DNA from: Methylotenera sp.
GTDB lineage: Bacteria; Pseudomonadota; Gammaproteobacteria; Burkholderiales; Methylophilaceae
Direction of reading: 5' to 3'
NCBI RefSeq assembly: GCF_029945705.1
Contig: NZ_JAQSDC010000038.1
Span: 1 to 64,000, forward strand
Length of the DNA: 64,000 nucleotides
A program made the position numbers and the translations under genes. Of the stretch, positions 9,504 through 19,359 are shown one piece after another (position 1 is the first letter of the stretch; every line of letters starts with the position of its first letter). The notes below the pieces were generated by a model. The model was not told the DNA's origin. It ran no database searches and saw only the letters and a list, made by a program, of their open reading frames with translations.

Positions 9504-10514
9504 ATGACAAGGTTAATGTTTGCTTTACTTTATATGTGTGTAGCAACTTACAGTTGGGCAATGCCAACCGATGAGTTAGTGCAAGACATTAGTGAACATG
9601 TTGTGAAGGTTCAAGTTGGATTAGCCAATGGAGGCTACGGTTTAGGCTCAGGCGTTGTTATCGCCAAAGACCAAGTTGTGACCAATTGCCATGTGGTTGC
9701 TAACGCAGTTTCTGTGACGATTAATGCAAAGGGCGAAAACTACAGTGCAAGCGCCCTTAAGCCAGATTGGCATCATGATTTATGCATTCTAAAAGTTGAA
9801 GGCCTTAATCTGCCAATAGCTAATATCGGCTCAAGTCAAAATCTTAAATACGAACAACCTGTTTACTCTGTTGGGTTCGCAGGGTTTTCACCACGTGCTA
9901 ATGCGACATCAGGCTTTGTTAAAGGCTTGTACCCTATGGATGATAGTGTGGTAGTGAGAGCTAGCAACACTTTTAGGTTAGGTGATAGTGGCGGCGGGGT
10001 GTTTGATGAGTCTGGTAATTTAGTGGCTATCATCACAGTTAAAAGCCCTGGCCATAATGCTTTTTATTACAATATGTCTGTTGAGTGGGTAAAGCATTTA
10101 CTCAATCAACCTGAGCAAAGTATTGTCAGTGTGAGTGAGTTGCCATTTTGGGCAGAATCTGAGGATAAATGGCCGTTTTTTATGCGTATTGTTCAGCCCT
10201 TAAAAACTGAAAACTGGGAGATGCTGAATAAAATTGCTTCAGCATGGTATGAAAAAGAACCGAACACTTCAGAAGCCTTGTTTTATCGCGCTGTTGCTGA
10301 GTTTAGTTTGAAAAATGAGGCGAGGGCTGAGCAACATTTTAATCAAGTGCTCGTAAAGAACGGCAATAACAGTAGCGCGATTTATTATTTGGGCTTAATC
10401 GCGGAGAATACTGGTAAGCACATGGAAGCATTGAACTTGGTTGCCATGCTGGATAGTTTGGATCAAACGACGGCAGGTGAGTTAAAGGTGGCAATGGGCA
10501 TAGCCGAAAATTGA
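9504..10514 (+). CDS. Secreted trypsin-like serine protease with C-terminal TPR-like repeats
   Basis: Signal peptide MTRLMFALLYMCVATYSWA; catalytic triad motifs TNCHVV, DWHHDLCIL, GDSGGGVF; helical repeats in the C-terminus. Confidence 0.85.
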   Translation: MTRLMFALLYMCVATYSWAMPTDELVQDISEHVVKVQVGLANGGYGLGSGVVIAKDQVVTNCHVVANAVSVTINAKGENYSASALKPDWHHDLCILKVEGLNLPIANIGSSQNLKYEQPVYSVGFAGFSPRANATSGFVKGLYPMDDSVVVRASNTFRLGDSGGGVFDESGNLVAIITVKSPGHNAFYYNMSVEWVKHLLNQPEQSIVSVSELPFWAESEDKWPFFMRIVQPLKTENWEMLNKIASAWYEKEPNTSEALFYRAVAEFSLKNEARAEQHFNQVLVKNGNNSSAIYYLGLIAENTGKHMEALNLVAMLDSLDQTTAGELKVAMGIAEN

Positions 10515-10577
10515 ACAGTTAAGTCAATGTCTTCATCATCTTAAGCTATGATTCTGTGCGAGAGCCTAAATAATAGC

Positions 10578-12947
10578 CTAAGGCACAAACTCTACAACGA
10601 CTTCACGGCTATCGGATTGGCCCGCATTATCTACCGCACGTAACAAATAATGCCCCGCTTTTTGGGGTGACCATGCGATGCCCGCACCAGCCTCGCTTTT
10701 CGCAATAAAAGAATTGTCAGCAAACCAGTAAATAGCACCTTGACCGCCACGACTGGCCTTAAGCGCGATAGTTTCTGGCTTACTTAAACGTATGGTGTAG
10801 GAGACGCCTCTGAGCGGCGAAGTGATTTGCGGTTTATCGTCGATGACTTGGCTGATATTATTGCTACAACCTGTTGGCAGCGCTGGTGGTACTCGACGTG
10901 GCATACCTGCTTCACGGAATAGCCGCAACATATCCGAGCTCCAAAACTCAATGATTTCCTCTCGCGTATTTGCCCCCGCACCACAGACAACTTGGTTGGT
11001 CGTGTTATCAAAGTAAACTGGTCTATGTAGCGTGCTAATTTTTATGGGTGATTTGCCTGGAATAAACCAAGTTTCACTGAGATTTTTACAGTATTGATTG
11101 GGCAGGTCTCCACTTGCAGTACAAACTTTTACTTTGGTTAAAGTGCGCGGTGCCATTGCCTCAATATCAGTTTTTGGGTTTAATAAATGCTGATGACGTA
11201 GGCTATCCAGAATCTGAAAGAATAAAGGTGCTGCGGTTTTGATGCCGATAAAGGCTGGATTAGGTTTGCCGTCGAAATTACCCACCCACACCGCTAATAC
11301 ATTGTTACCGCTTACGCCTACCGTCCATGCATCGTGGAAACCCCAAGAGGTGCCAGTTTTCCAAGCGGTTTTGTATGGGTCAGGTTCGCCAGTGTCTGGC
11401 CGAGGATTTTGCCGCAACATATCTAGAGTGATATACGCTGACTCTTCACTTAATAGTGGAAAAGTGGCTGAATCTTGTTTTGTTAAGCGATAAGGGGCAA
11501 AGCGACCGTGGTTGGCCAACATGGCGTATAAGCTGACGAGTTCCTCCATCGTTAGCTCACCACCACCTAATGCGAGGGCTAGCCCATAATGAGATTCACT
11601 TTTTAAATTGCTTACGCCTGCATTCTTCAAAAAGTCGTACAAACTAGGCTGAGTGAGTTTCGAGGCTAAACTCACCGCAGGTACATTGCGAGAACGGATT
11701 AGTGCATCTGTTGCGTTAATTGGGCCGATAAAACGACCGTCGAAATTTTCTGGACTGTATGGACCGAAGCTAGTTGGCGCATCTTTTAAAATGCTGGCAG
11801 GGTGAATCAAACTTTGATCCATTGCCAAGCCATATATAAATGGTTTTAAGGTAGAGCCTGGCGAGCGTTTGGCGGATGTTCCATTTACCTGCCCGTCTAT
11901 CACTGCGCTAAAATAATCAGCCGAGCCTACTAAGGCTTTGACTTGCATGTTTTTTGCATCGTACAAAACAGCGCTGACATTGCTGATGCCTAAGTTTTTA
12001 TTATTCTCAATGTAGCTAGCAATCATGCGTTCGAGTGTGGCTTGAGCGTGAATATTTAAGCCCGTGTGTATGGTTGCTTGATTGCGGTGCTCGGCAAGCA
12101 ATGCATCAGTAAAGTGCGGGGCTAGAAAAGGTAAGTTTTGGTTGCTTAAACGTTTGGCTTCTTTTAATGATTGCGCTGGCAAGCGCATGTCAGCCGTATA
12201 TTTAGCATCTTCTGGATGTTGAGCTAACCAGTCTTGCCATAAGCGGCTTCTAGCTTCATTTAATTGTGCGTTTTTGTTACTAATGCTTAGGCGTTTGTTA
12301 GGATTTTGTGGAATTACTGCCAGCGTCATCATTTCGGGCAAGTTTAATCGGCTTGCGGGTTTGTTGAAGTAAAACAGGCTAGCGGTAGCGATGCCTTTAA
12401 TGTTGCCACCATAGGGCGCAATATTCACATAAGCTTCGAGAATGTCGTGCTTGGAGTAACGTGACTCTAACCAAATTGCCGCTAGTATTTGCTTTAGCTT
12501 GCCGCCTACTGTGCGAGAGTCAATGCCGTATAAGCCGCGAGCCAACTGCATGGTGATGGTGGATGCGCCTTGGCGAGAACTGCCAGAATAAGTGCGTGCC
12601 ATGCCACGTAACAACGCGATAGGATTAACGCCAAAATGCCAGTCAAAATAGCGGTCTTCATATAATTTAACTGCTTCAGCTGCGTTAGCGTGAATGTCTT
12701 TTAACGGCACCCATAGTTGGTATTGTGAATCTGAGGCTAAGGTGAGCCGTAGTAAGGTGCCATCGGCTGCATAAATGGCGGTGGAGTGAGGGATTAAGCT
12801 TGAAAGCGAAGGTTTAGGACTCAGGCGGAGCCCCGCAAGCACTAAACCTAAGAGTGCAACAATGATTAACGGTTTTTTGATTATGCGAGTAGTTAGCTTA
12901 AAAGCTAACCAAAACTTTACGAGTCGCCGTTGTTTAATATCATTCAA
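10578..12947 (-). CDS. pbpC: Penicillin-binding protein 1C
   Basis: Transglycosylase 'EDRYFDWHFGVNP...GASTITMQLARG', transpeptidase 'SPGSTLKPFIYG', 'KTGTSWGFHDAW', PBP1C C-terminal domain. Confidence 0.94.
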   Translation of the reverse strand: MNDIKQRRLVKFWLAFKLTTRIIKKPLIIVALLGLVLAGLRLSPKPSLSSLIPHSTAIYAADGTLLRLTLASDSQYQLWVPLKDIHANAAEAVKLYEDRYFDWHFGVNPIALLRGMARTYSGSSRQGASTITMQLARGLYGIDSRTVGGKLKQILAAIWLESRYSKHDILEAYVNIAPYGGNIKGIATASLFYFNKPASRLNLPEMMTLAVIPQNPNKRLSISNKNAQLNEARSRLWQDWLAQHPEDAKYTADMRLPAQSLKEAKRLSNQNLPFLAPHFTDALLAEHRNQATIHTGLNIHAQATLERMIASYIENNKNLGISNVSAVLYDAKNMQVKALVGSADYFSAVIDGQVNGTSAKRSPGSTLKPFIYGLAMDQSLIHPASILKDAPTSFGPYSPENFDGRFIGPINATDALIRSRNVPAVSLASKLTQPSLYDFLKNAGVSNLKSESHYGLALALGGGELTMEELVSLYAMLANHGRFAPYRLTKQDSATFPLLSEESAYITLDMLRQNPRPDTGEPDPYKTAWKTGTSWGFHDAWTVGVSGNNVLAVWVGNFDGKPNPAFIGIKTAAPLFFQILDSLRHQHLLNPKTDIEAMAPRTLTKVKVCTASGDLPNQYCKNLSETWFIPGKSPIKISTLHRPVYFDNTTNQVVCGAGANTREEIIEFWSSDMLRLFREAGMPRRVPPALPTGCSNNISQVIDDKPQITSPLRGVSYTIRLSKPETIALKASRGGQGAIYWFADNSFIAKSEAGAGIAWSPQKAGHYLLRAVDNAGQSDSREVVVEFVP

Positions 12948-13020
12948 TTGATGTCTACTATTAAGTCTGGTTTTATCAGTTCAAACTTTGTAAGTAAAGA
13001 GCCGCAAACATCCGCAAAAC

Positions 13021-13130
13021 CATCATTCCCGCGTAGGCGGGAATCCAGACAGAAAGCACCACTAAAGTATTTCATGACTATCACTGATATTGAACCCTAA
13101 CTGGATTCCCGCCTGCGCGGGAATGACGAG
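13021..13130. repeat. MITE/REP-doublet copy 1 (two inverted 20-bp hairpins, 100 bp outer stem to outer stem)
   Basis: ATTCCCGC-GTAG-GCGGGAAT (13025-13044) and ATTCCCGC-CTGC-GCGGGAAT (13105-13124), flanked by CATCATTCCC...GGGAATGACGAG. Confidence 0.88.
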
Positions 13131-13188
13131 CTTAAGAGAAGTTTATGAAAATTACACCATTAAATTAATTGATAGTAGTGCGCTTAGT

Positions 13189-16100
13189 TTATTTTCCAGC
13201 ACGTCCTACAGTTAGGTTAGTAGGCAATGAGCGTGCTTGCAGTAAGCGGTTATACATAGACTCCGCATAAGCAGGCGGCACTACAAATTGCCCGCTATTC
13301 GTTGCTTTGATTTTGTAAGTGAACTCCGTAATCGTGTTGGTCACTGCGCCGTAAAACACCACTCGGTCTTCACGAATATCTGCATAGCTTGGTTGCCAGC
13401 CCCCGCCAATGCCCAGCGGACTTGTCCAGCTTGACGTTTCTGGTGCAGAACCTTCTTCGCTGTATTCGCCATCTTGGCTAATCGAACTGTCCGTTTCGCT
13501 TACCGCAGCTTGTAGCACAGGCTCGAAGCCGCCCGGCAACAAATCTACAATCGCCACATCATCTACATTGCCGTCAATCGAGCGAATTTTGATGTGCACA
13601 GTAATCTCGTCGCCCATGGTAATAGATTTTAACGCGGCACCTTTATCATCGGTATATTCACGGATGATTTCCATGCCTTGTTTTAAGGCGGTGCTTGGCG
13701 GCTTCATGTCAAAACCGGACTCTGTTACTGCATAGAATAACGGCAAGCCACTTGGTCCTTGTAACTTCAAGCGCGCAGTGTTTGGCGAGAAGTTTACCAG
13801 TGGTGCAATGCTATTTTCTGGCAGTTTGAGCGCGGTGACTTTGCCTTGCTTGTCTATTGCACTAATGCCCATTTGCCCTACAACCTTTGTGCCAGCAACG
13901 TTCACATAAGCGTCAAAACCAAGCAGCGCATAAGACGATGACAATGTGTTAAAACGCCCCTCAGATATTGGCTGCATGATGTTGTTTAACGCGCCGCTTG
14001 ATATATCTTTAACCTTTTCTGGAAAGTGGCGTGACACTAAGTAAAGCGTTTGTGCATTTCGCACCACGTCATCGTAATAATGCCCGTAGATCGGTTTTTG
14101 GCTGCTAGCATTTAACAATTTAACGGGTTTAGCTATTAAGTCACTTGCTACGGCATGTTGTTGTAATAGCTGATAGCTAGCGGCAAGATAAGCCGCAGTT
14201 AAGTCTGAACGCCACTCTTTGAAGCTGCTGTCAGTTAAAGCTTTAGCATCTAAGGTACTACGCAAGCTTGCTAGCAATGGCGTGGTGACTGTGCCTTCGC
14301 GAGTCAGCAGATAAGTTGCGTAAGCGCGTACACGCACGGCATCCAAGTTTTCTGCTGGGCTGGCGGCTAAAATTTGCAAATACTCCAAGCCTTTTTTCAG
14401 CATGTCGGCAGGTACTTCTTCACCCACATTCGCATGGTCACGCGCCTCTAGCATCATGTGTACTGCATAAACGCTGGCGAACTCGTCTGCACCTACGCTA
14501 GCATCCCACAAACCAAAGCCACCTTCAGCATTTTGACGTGTGCGAAGTACGCTCAAGGCGTTTTCAAAGTTACCTTTTTTCGTGCTAACGCTAGCCAATA
14601 GCTCAGGGCGTTTTTTAAGCACGATGATAGGCATGACTTGGCTGACCAATTGCTCAGTACAGCTATGTTCATAGTTGGCTAAGTAATCAAGTAAGCCGCC
14701 AGAAGCCACTAATGGCAACGGTGAAACGCTGGCTTGTTGTTTACGATATTCTGCAAACATAGCGCGTTTCACGTTGACTTGTGTATCGCCTTTAAAGCTG
14801 CCAGTTTGCAGAATGGTCATGTGCGGCGTTGATGGACGCACACTAATTTCAGTGCCCAATTTCGCAGACTTATCGCCGATATTGGCCGCAAATTCAATTC
14901 TAGCTGAGCCCAATTTAGCGTCTGCGCCTTCTTTGACTTTAAGTTTATAAAGACCAGTACCTTCACGCAATTCACCGATTTTTAACACTTGTTTTGCTGA
15001 ACCCACCAACTCAAAGGCTGGCGAAGCGACAAGATTAAGGGTGACTGCGGCATCTTTGCCTGAACCTTTGACGTTGTTAGATACGCCAACACTCACATCA
15101 AATGTATCACCTGGCGTGACGGTGAGTGGTGCGTTTGGTGACAATACAAAGTCACCACGTACTAAGGCATCGCTAGTGGTAATGCCAATGCTAGCGTCGT
15201 TCACCATGACTGCGATGATGCGCATTTTGCCGTTGAATGTTTCTGGCACCGTGTAGCTAAACTCTTTGCTACCAGACACATCGACAATGCCAGACCAATA
15301 GACGGCTGGCTTGTCAGTTTTACGTTTGAACGGATTCAAATGTTTGCCTAAAGCGCCATCGGCATCGCCGCCCGGTGCGGTTGCAGCCATGATTTTTTTG
15401 AATTCAGGTAAGATTAAATCCAAAATTTGTGAAGTTGAAACTTCCAATTGTCGTTTTTGGAAGAAGAAACCAAGCGCATCTGGATTTTTATATCTTGCGA
15501 CTTGCAATATGCCTTCATCTACCGCAAACACCACTGCACGACCAGGTTTAGCCGCATCCAGCTTCATTCTCAGTACTTGACCTGGTTTGATGAGTGACTG
15601 GCTACTGAGTTTCAGTGTATTGGTGCGCTGTGCCAAACTTGTTACAAATGGCACAACCCCATATGAAAGCGGACTAGTGAAGATTTCATCCGAACTTGGG
15701 TCTCGCACAAACTGCACGCTCACATAGCCGTTGCCTTCAAAGTCTGCAGGCAGCTTGATTTTTTGCACCGAAGCTTGCGAATCAGCTTTAAACCATTGTT
15801 GTGCATACACTTTGTCGCGCTCAATAGTAATTAAACCAGCACCCACATAAGGCGCGCGAATGCTTACGCTAATCTCTTGGCCTGGCGCATAGTCTTTTTT
15901 ATCTAGCACCAGTTGCAGTTCAGCATTGCGCTCTAATGAGCGGCTGACATTGCCTAGGCCCGCCACGCTATATTCCACACGGTTAAGCTCTAAGCCGTCT
16001 TTGTTTTTAAGCACGTAAGCAAAGTCGCCCGGTGTTTCGGTGGCAAGTGCCAGACTGTTGCCCGCAGCTTTGATGCTGTAAGGTGATGCTTTAATCAGTA

Positions 16101-19100
16101 CTTCTTTTTTGCGTGATTCATACTTGAATGTACCGCTGCCTTGCTTGGTCAACACTGAAACGTATTTGCGCTCAATGAGGTTCAAGCTTAAGCCTTCGGC
16201 AGCCACTTTTTGCAAGGTTGAGTTAACTGCAATCAGATTAACACTACGTTTGCTAGGTTTGCTGACGTAATTTAAATCACCGTCGGCTTTAAAGCCTATC
16301 AAATAAGGCTGTTCTGAAATTAGCGTGGCGACTTCGGCAGAAACACTGCGTCCACCGCCAGCTTCATAGGCTTGCGCGACGATATTGAGTCTGTAGGTCG
16401 CTTTGGTGTATTTCTCTAAACCTAAGGCAAATTCTGCAACACCTTGCGCGTTACTTGTGGCATCGCTTAGCTTTTCGGTATAACCCTCTTTTGCACGTAA
16501 TGGGTCATAGAATGCGAAGTCTGCATATTGGCTAAACGCTGGGTAAGCCGGGCTGAGCGTCATAGTGGAAGTCACGCGTCTATTCTCAGCGGGCGTACCA
16601 AATAAGTTCTGCACATTGATATTAGCTTTTAAATCTTTTGGATTCAGCCAGCCTTCAGTGTTTTCAGGGTATAACGTTGCATCTTTCGCAAATAAGGCTT
16701 TTACCTTCATGCGATCGGGTTGGAATTCCTGTACTTTTACGCTGACAGAGCCTAATTGCTGATAAGGATTGCCATCTTTAACCGAGTAAAGGTTAATATT
16801 GTAAGACCCTGTTGGCGAGGTTTCTAGGGTTTTATATTCTAGCTCGTTAAAGCCGCCTGCGCCAAGCTTAACCATTTGGGTTTTCACCACTAGGCCACGT
16901 GCATCAAGCACTTCGGCTTGCAACGGCAAGCCATCTAATGCTTTAGCCCAAGTAGCAGTTTTGACTATCATGCCGATATGCATAGTGTCGCCAGGGCGAT
17001 AAATACCACGGTCTGAAAATAGGTAAGCATTTAAGCTATCTGAGCTGGCTGCATTCGCAATGCCGCCTACATCAAAACGTGAGTAGTCTAGGTTTCTGTC
17101 ATAGTGATTAATCGGCAGGAAGCTTAAATCTCCCGCTTTTTTCACAATATATAAAATAGGTGAGCGTTCACGTTGTAAGCCATCAAGCTTAGTAAAGTTA
17201 ACGCGACCATTGGCATCAGTCGTTTGGCTAAAGATGGATTGACCATTCTTAGCAATCACCTCAACCGTAGCGCCAGCCACTGGCAAACCAGTATGAATAG
17301 ACTGAACGTAAACCACTTGGCTACCATCGAGTTCTTTTTTGGCGATTAAGCCTAAGTCAGTGACAAGAATCAGTCGTTTATCAACAAAGGCTTCTGGGTT
17401 TTGATTCTCCGATGGGTTGTAATCACTACTATCATCAACTTGTTCGCTTGCTTGTTCACCCGCTTCAGCATTTGCTTCTTTTTTAGGTTTGTATCCGTGA
17501 ACCGTGAGTAAGAATACACCACGCTTGTTTTGATTAGAATCTAAGCCTTCACCTTTGCTTAGGTAATCACTCAAATCTAGCGCTTCGTAATGCGCTTTGC
17601 CCGCTTCTAAATGTAAGGGAATGTTTTTCTCAAAACGCTCACTCAAGTTATCACCATCAAGATAATAATTGAATGATGGGTCGCTGAAATTACCGCTAGA
17701 TTGCGTAATGAGATGTTGCAATTGGCCCGGCAGAATGCGACCAATTTCCATTTTAATGCCAGGTAAGTCGCGTGCTAATACCGCCACTTTGCGTTCGCCG
17801 CTGAGCGCTAATAGTGAGCCTTGGCTGAGAATTTTCACTTCTGCTGGAAAGACGGGTACTTGCAATATGCGCTGCTGAGTTGCGCCTAATTGATAGCCAC
17901 CAAATGATTTTAAGCCTTTGTCGATTTGCACATAAATATAGCTGCCAACATCTGCTTTGTATTTAAATGAATGAGCTTCTATGTTCTCGCGCTCGGCAGG
18001 AATAGCTTCTAAGGCAAGGGGTTTGCCCGCTGCCAGTACTGCTTCGGTAATGTCTTTGGTGTTAGACCAAGCATGCGGATACTTTAACTCCTCTGGCGTG
18101 CTGACCAATTTGTTGCGTGGCAATACCCATGCCTTAATATGGCTCGCCATGTCTTTTTCATTCACCGCAGCAGAGGCATTAAGTAATAGAATTTGCTCAG
18201 GCTCGTTTTGGTCATTAGACACCACAATTGGGCTGACCTCATTAATTAGCAAGCTATATAAGCCTGGCACATTCACGCTTTGTGTTAAAGCTTTTTCAAA
18301 TGGTTTGCCACCAGTGGCGGCTTTTAAGCCCTCATCAACAGTCACTTCTAACACGCTATCATCTTTAGGAATCGCGAGTGGGGCGGAGTGGATATAGGCG
18401 TTGAGCTTTAATTTATCGTAGCTTACGACGAATGGAATCTTGTCAGAACCAAAGCTCAATAAGCTGTTTTTATTACTACGCATTTTTAGCGTAATACTTT
18501 TTTCTAGTTTTACAGTGTCTACTGGGTGCGTAAAGTTAAGGTTAACCACTACTTTTTTCATGGCGGCATTGATAGGGTCTTGATAAAACTCGCTATTGCT
18601 AATGCTGGCAATAAATAATGGCGAAGTGAACTCTATGTCCCATTTGTCTAGCAATGTTTTAGGTGTCAATGCTTGGGCATTTAAGCTTACTTTGTAGTCA
18701 GTGCCTACTGGCCAGTCCGCTTTTGGCTGAAATGACAGCTCATTTTCAGACTCCCATTTCCACGCACCTTCGATTTTTGGCATGATATTCACGCCAGTAG
18801 CAATCACTTTTCCAACGTTTTCAATTGGCGCGACGGAGCTATCAAAGCTTAATTTGAAAGGGTTTGGCGGTAAATTGTCTTCGATTTGTGTTCTGGTCGG
18901 TACGGTCACAGTTACTTTTACGGTCACAGGCTGTGGTCTAGATTGATACCAAGTCCAAGCCTGCCAGCCGCCTGCACCAAGTGCGACAATTAAAGCAATA
19001 ATGCCTAAACCTTTGAGTGGTTTTTGAATGAGGGCTAGGCGTAGTTGATTAAGCTTGTCCCCACACCATTTCATCCATGCAGGTGCTTGATAATTGACTG

Positions 19101-19194
19101 AGCCAAATAAATGGTTGAGTAAGGCGCTGAGTAATTGCCATAATTTAGCGAAAATCATTTGAGTAAATTTTAAGCCAGCGCGAATGAATGACAT
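13189..19194 (-). CDS. Alpha-2-macroglobulin family protein (YfhM-like, membrane-anchored)
   Basis: About 2000 aa; MG domains, bait-like region, thioester motif 'CTEQ' in 'YEHSCTEQLVSQ'; N-terminal TM segment. ATG at 19194 (MSFIRAG) preferred over 19239. Confidence 0.92.
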   Translation of the reverse strand: MSFIRAGLKFTQMIFAKLWQLLSALLNHLFGSVNYQAPAWMKWCGDKLNQLRLALIQKPLKGLGIIALIVALGAGGWQAWTWYQSRPQPVTVKVTVTVPTRTQIEDNLPPNPFKLSFDSSVAPIENVGKVIATGVNIMPKIEGAWKWESENELSFQPKADWPVGTDYKVSLNAQALTPKTLLDKWDIEFTSPLFIASISNSEFYQDPINAAMKKVVVNLNFTHPVDTVKLEKSITLKMRSNKNSLLSFGSDKIPFVVSYDKLKLNAYIHSAPLAIPKDDSVLEVTVDEGLKAATGGKPFEKALTQSVNVPGLYSLLINEVSPIVVSNDQNEPEQILLLNASAAVNEKDMASHIKAWVLPRNKLVSTPEELKYPHAWSNTKDITEAVLAAGKPLALEAIPAERENIEAHSFKYKADVGSYIYVQIDKGLKSFGGYQLGATQQRILQVPVFPAEVKILSQGSLLALSGERKVAVLARDLPGIKMEIGRILPGQLQHLITQSSGNFSDPSFNYYLDGDNLSERFEKNIPLHLEAGKAHYEALDLSDYLSKGEGLDSNQNKRGVFLLTVHGYKPKKEANAEAGEQASEQVDDSSDYNPSENQNPEAFVDKRLILVTDLGLIAKKELDGSQVVYVQSIHTGLPVAGATVEVIAKNGQSIFSQTTDANGRVNFTKLDGLQRERSPILYIVKKAGDLSFLPINHYDRNLDYSRFDVGGIANAASSDSLNAYLFSDRGIYRPGDTMHIGMIVKTATWAKALDGLPLQAEVLDARGLVVKTQMVKLGAGGFNELEYKTLETSPTGSYNINLYSVKDGNPYQQLGSVSVKVQEFQPDRMKVKALFAKDATLYPENTEGWLNPKDLKANINVQNLFGTPAENRRVTSTMTLSPAYPAFSQYADFAFYDPLRAKEGYTEKLSDATSNAQGVAEFALGLEKYTKATYRLNIVAQAYEAGGGRSVSAEVATLISEQPYLIGFKADGDLNYVSKPSKRSVNLIAVNSTLQKVAAEGLSLNLIERKYVSVLTKQGSGTFKYESRKKEVLIKASPYSIKAAGNSLALATETPGDFAYVLKNKDGLELNRVEYSVAGLGNVSRSLERNAELQLVLDKKDYAPGQEISVSIRAPYVGAGLITIERDKVYAQQWFKADSQASVQKIKLPADFEGNGYVSVQFVRDPSSDEIFTSPLSYGVVPFVTSLAQRTNTLKLSSQSLIKPGQVLRMKLDAAKPGRAVVFAVDEGILQVARYKNPDALGFFFQKRQLEVSTSQILDLILPEFKKIMAATAPGGDADGALGKHLNPFKRKTDKPAVYWSGIVDVSGSKEFSYTVPETFNGKMRIIAVMVNDASIGITTSDALVRGDFVLSPNAPLTVTPGDTFDVSVGVSNNVKGSGKDAAVTLNLVASPAFELVGSAKQVLKIGELREGTGLYKLKVKEGADAKLGSARIEFAANIGDKSAKLGTEISVRPSTPHMTILQTGSFKGDTQVNVKRAMFAEYRKQQASVSPLPLVASGGLLDYLANYEHSCTEQLVSQVMPIIVLKKRPELLASVSTKKGNFENALSVLRTRQNAEGGFGLWDASVGADEFASVYAVHMMLEARDHANVGEEVPADMLKKGLEYLQILAASPAENLDAVRVRAYATYLLTREGTVTTPLLASLRSTLDAKALTDSSFKEWRSDLTAAYLAASYQLLQQHAVASDLIAKPVKLLNASSQKPIYGHYYDDVVRNAQTLYLVSRHFPEKVKDISSGALNNIMQPISEGRFNTLSSSYALLGFDAYVNVAGTKVVGQMGISAIDKQGKVTALKLPENSIAPLVNFSPNTARLKLQGPSGLPLFYAVTESGFDMKPPSTALKQGMEIIREYTDDKGAALKSITMGDEITVHIKIRSIDGNVDDVAIVDLLPGGFEPVLQAAVSETDSSISQDGEYSEEGSAPETSSWTSPLGIGGGWQPSYADIREDRVVFYGAVTNTITEFTYKIKATNSGQFVVPPAYAESMYNRLLQARSLPTNLTVGRAGK

Positions 19195-19359
19195 GTACAC
19201 CCTTTTTTTGAAAAGTACTTTTTTGTAAAGCCTAGTCAAAAATAGGCTTAAATTTTTAGTGTGTAAATCATACTACTGATTCATATATTTTGAAGGTCTT
19301 AAAGGTCTTTTTGATGATAAAATTATGATAAATAACTGAAGGTTTAACGAAGGGTTGGC

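Noticed and set aside
13021-13130. Doublet repeat interpreted as a CRISPR array or simple terminator
   Set aside because: Two inverted hairpins without regularly spaced direct repeats or U tract, and related copies occur elsewhere between co-directional genes.
17981-18397. 138-aa plus-strand ORF within the alpha-2-macroglobulin gene
   Set aside because: Antisense to a long clear CDS; composition is a shadow of the opposite-strand codons.
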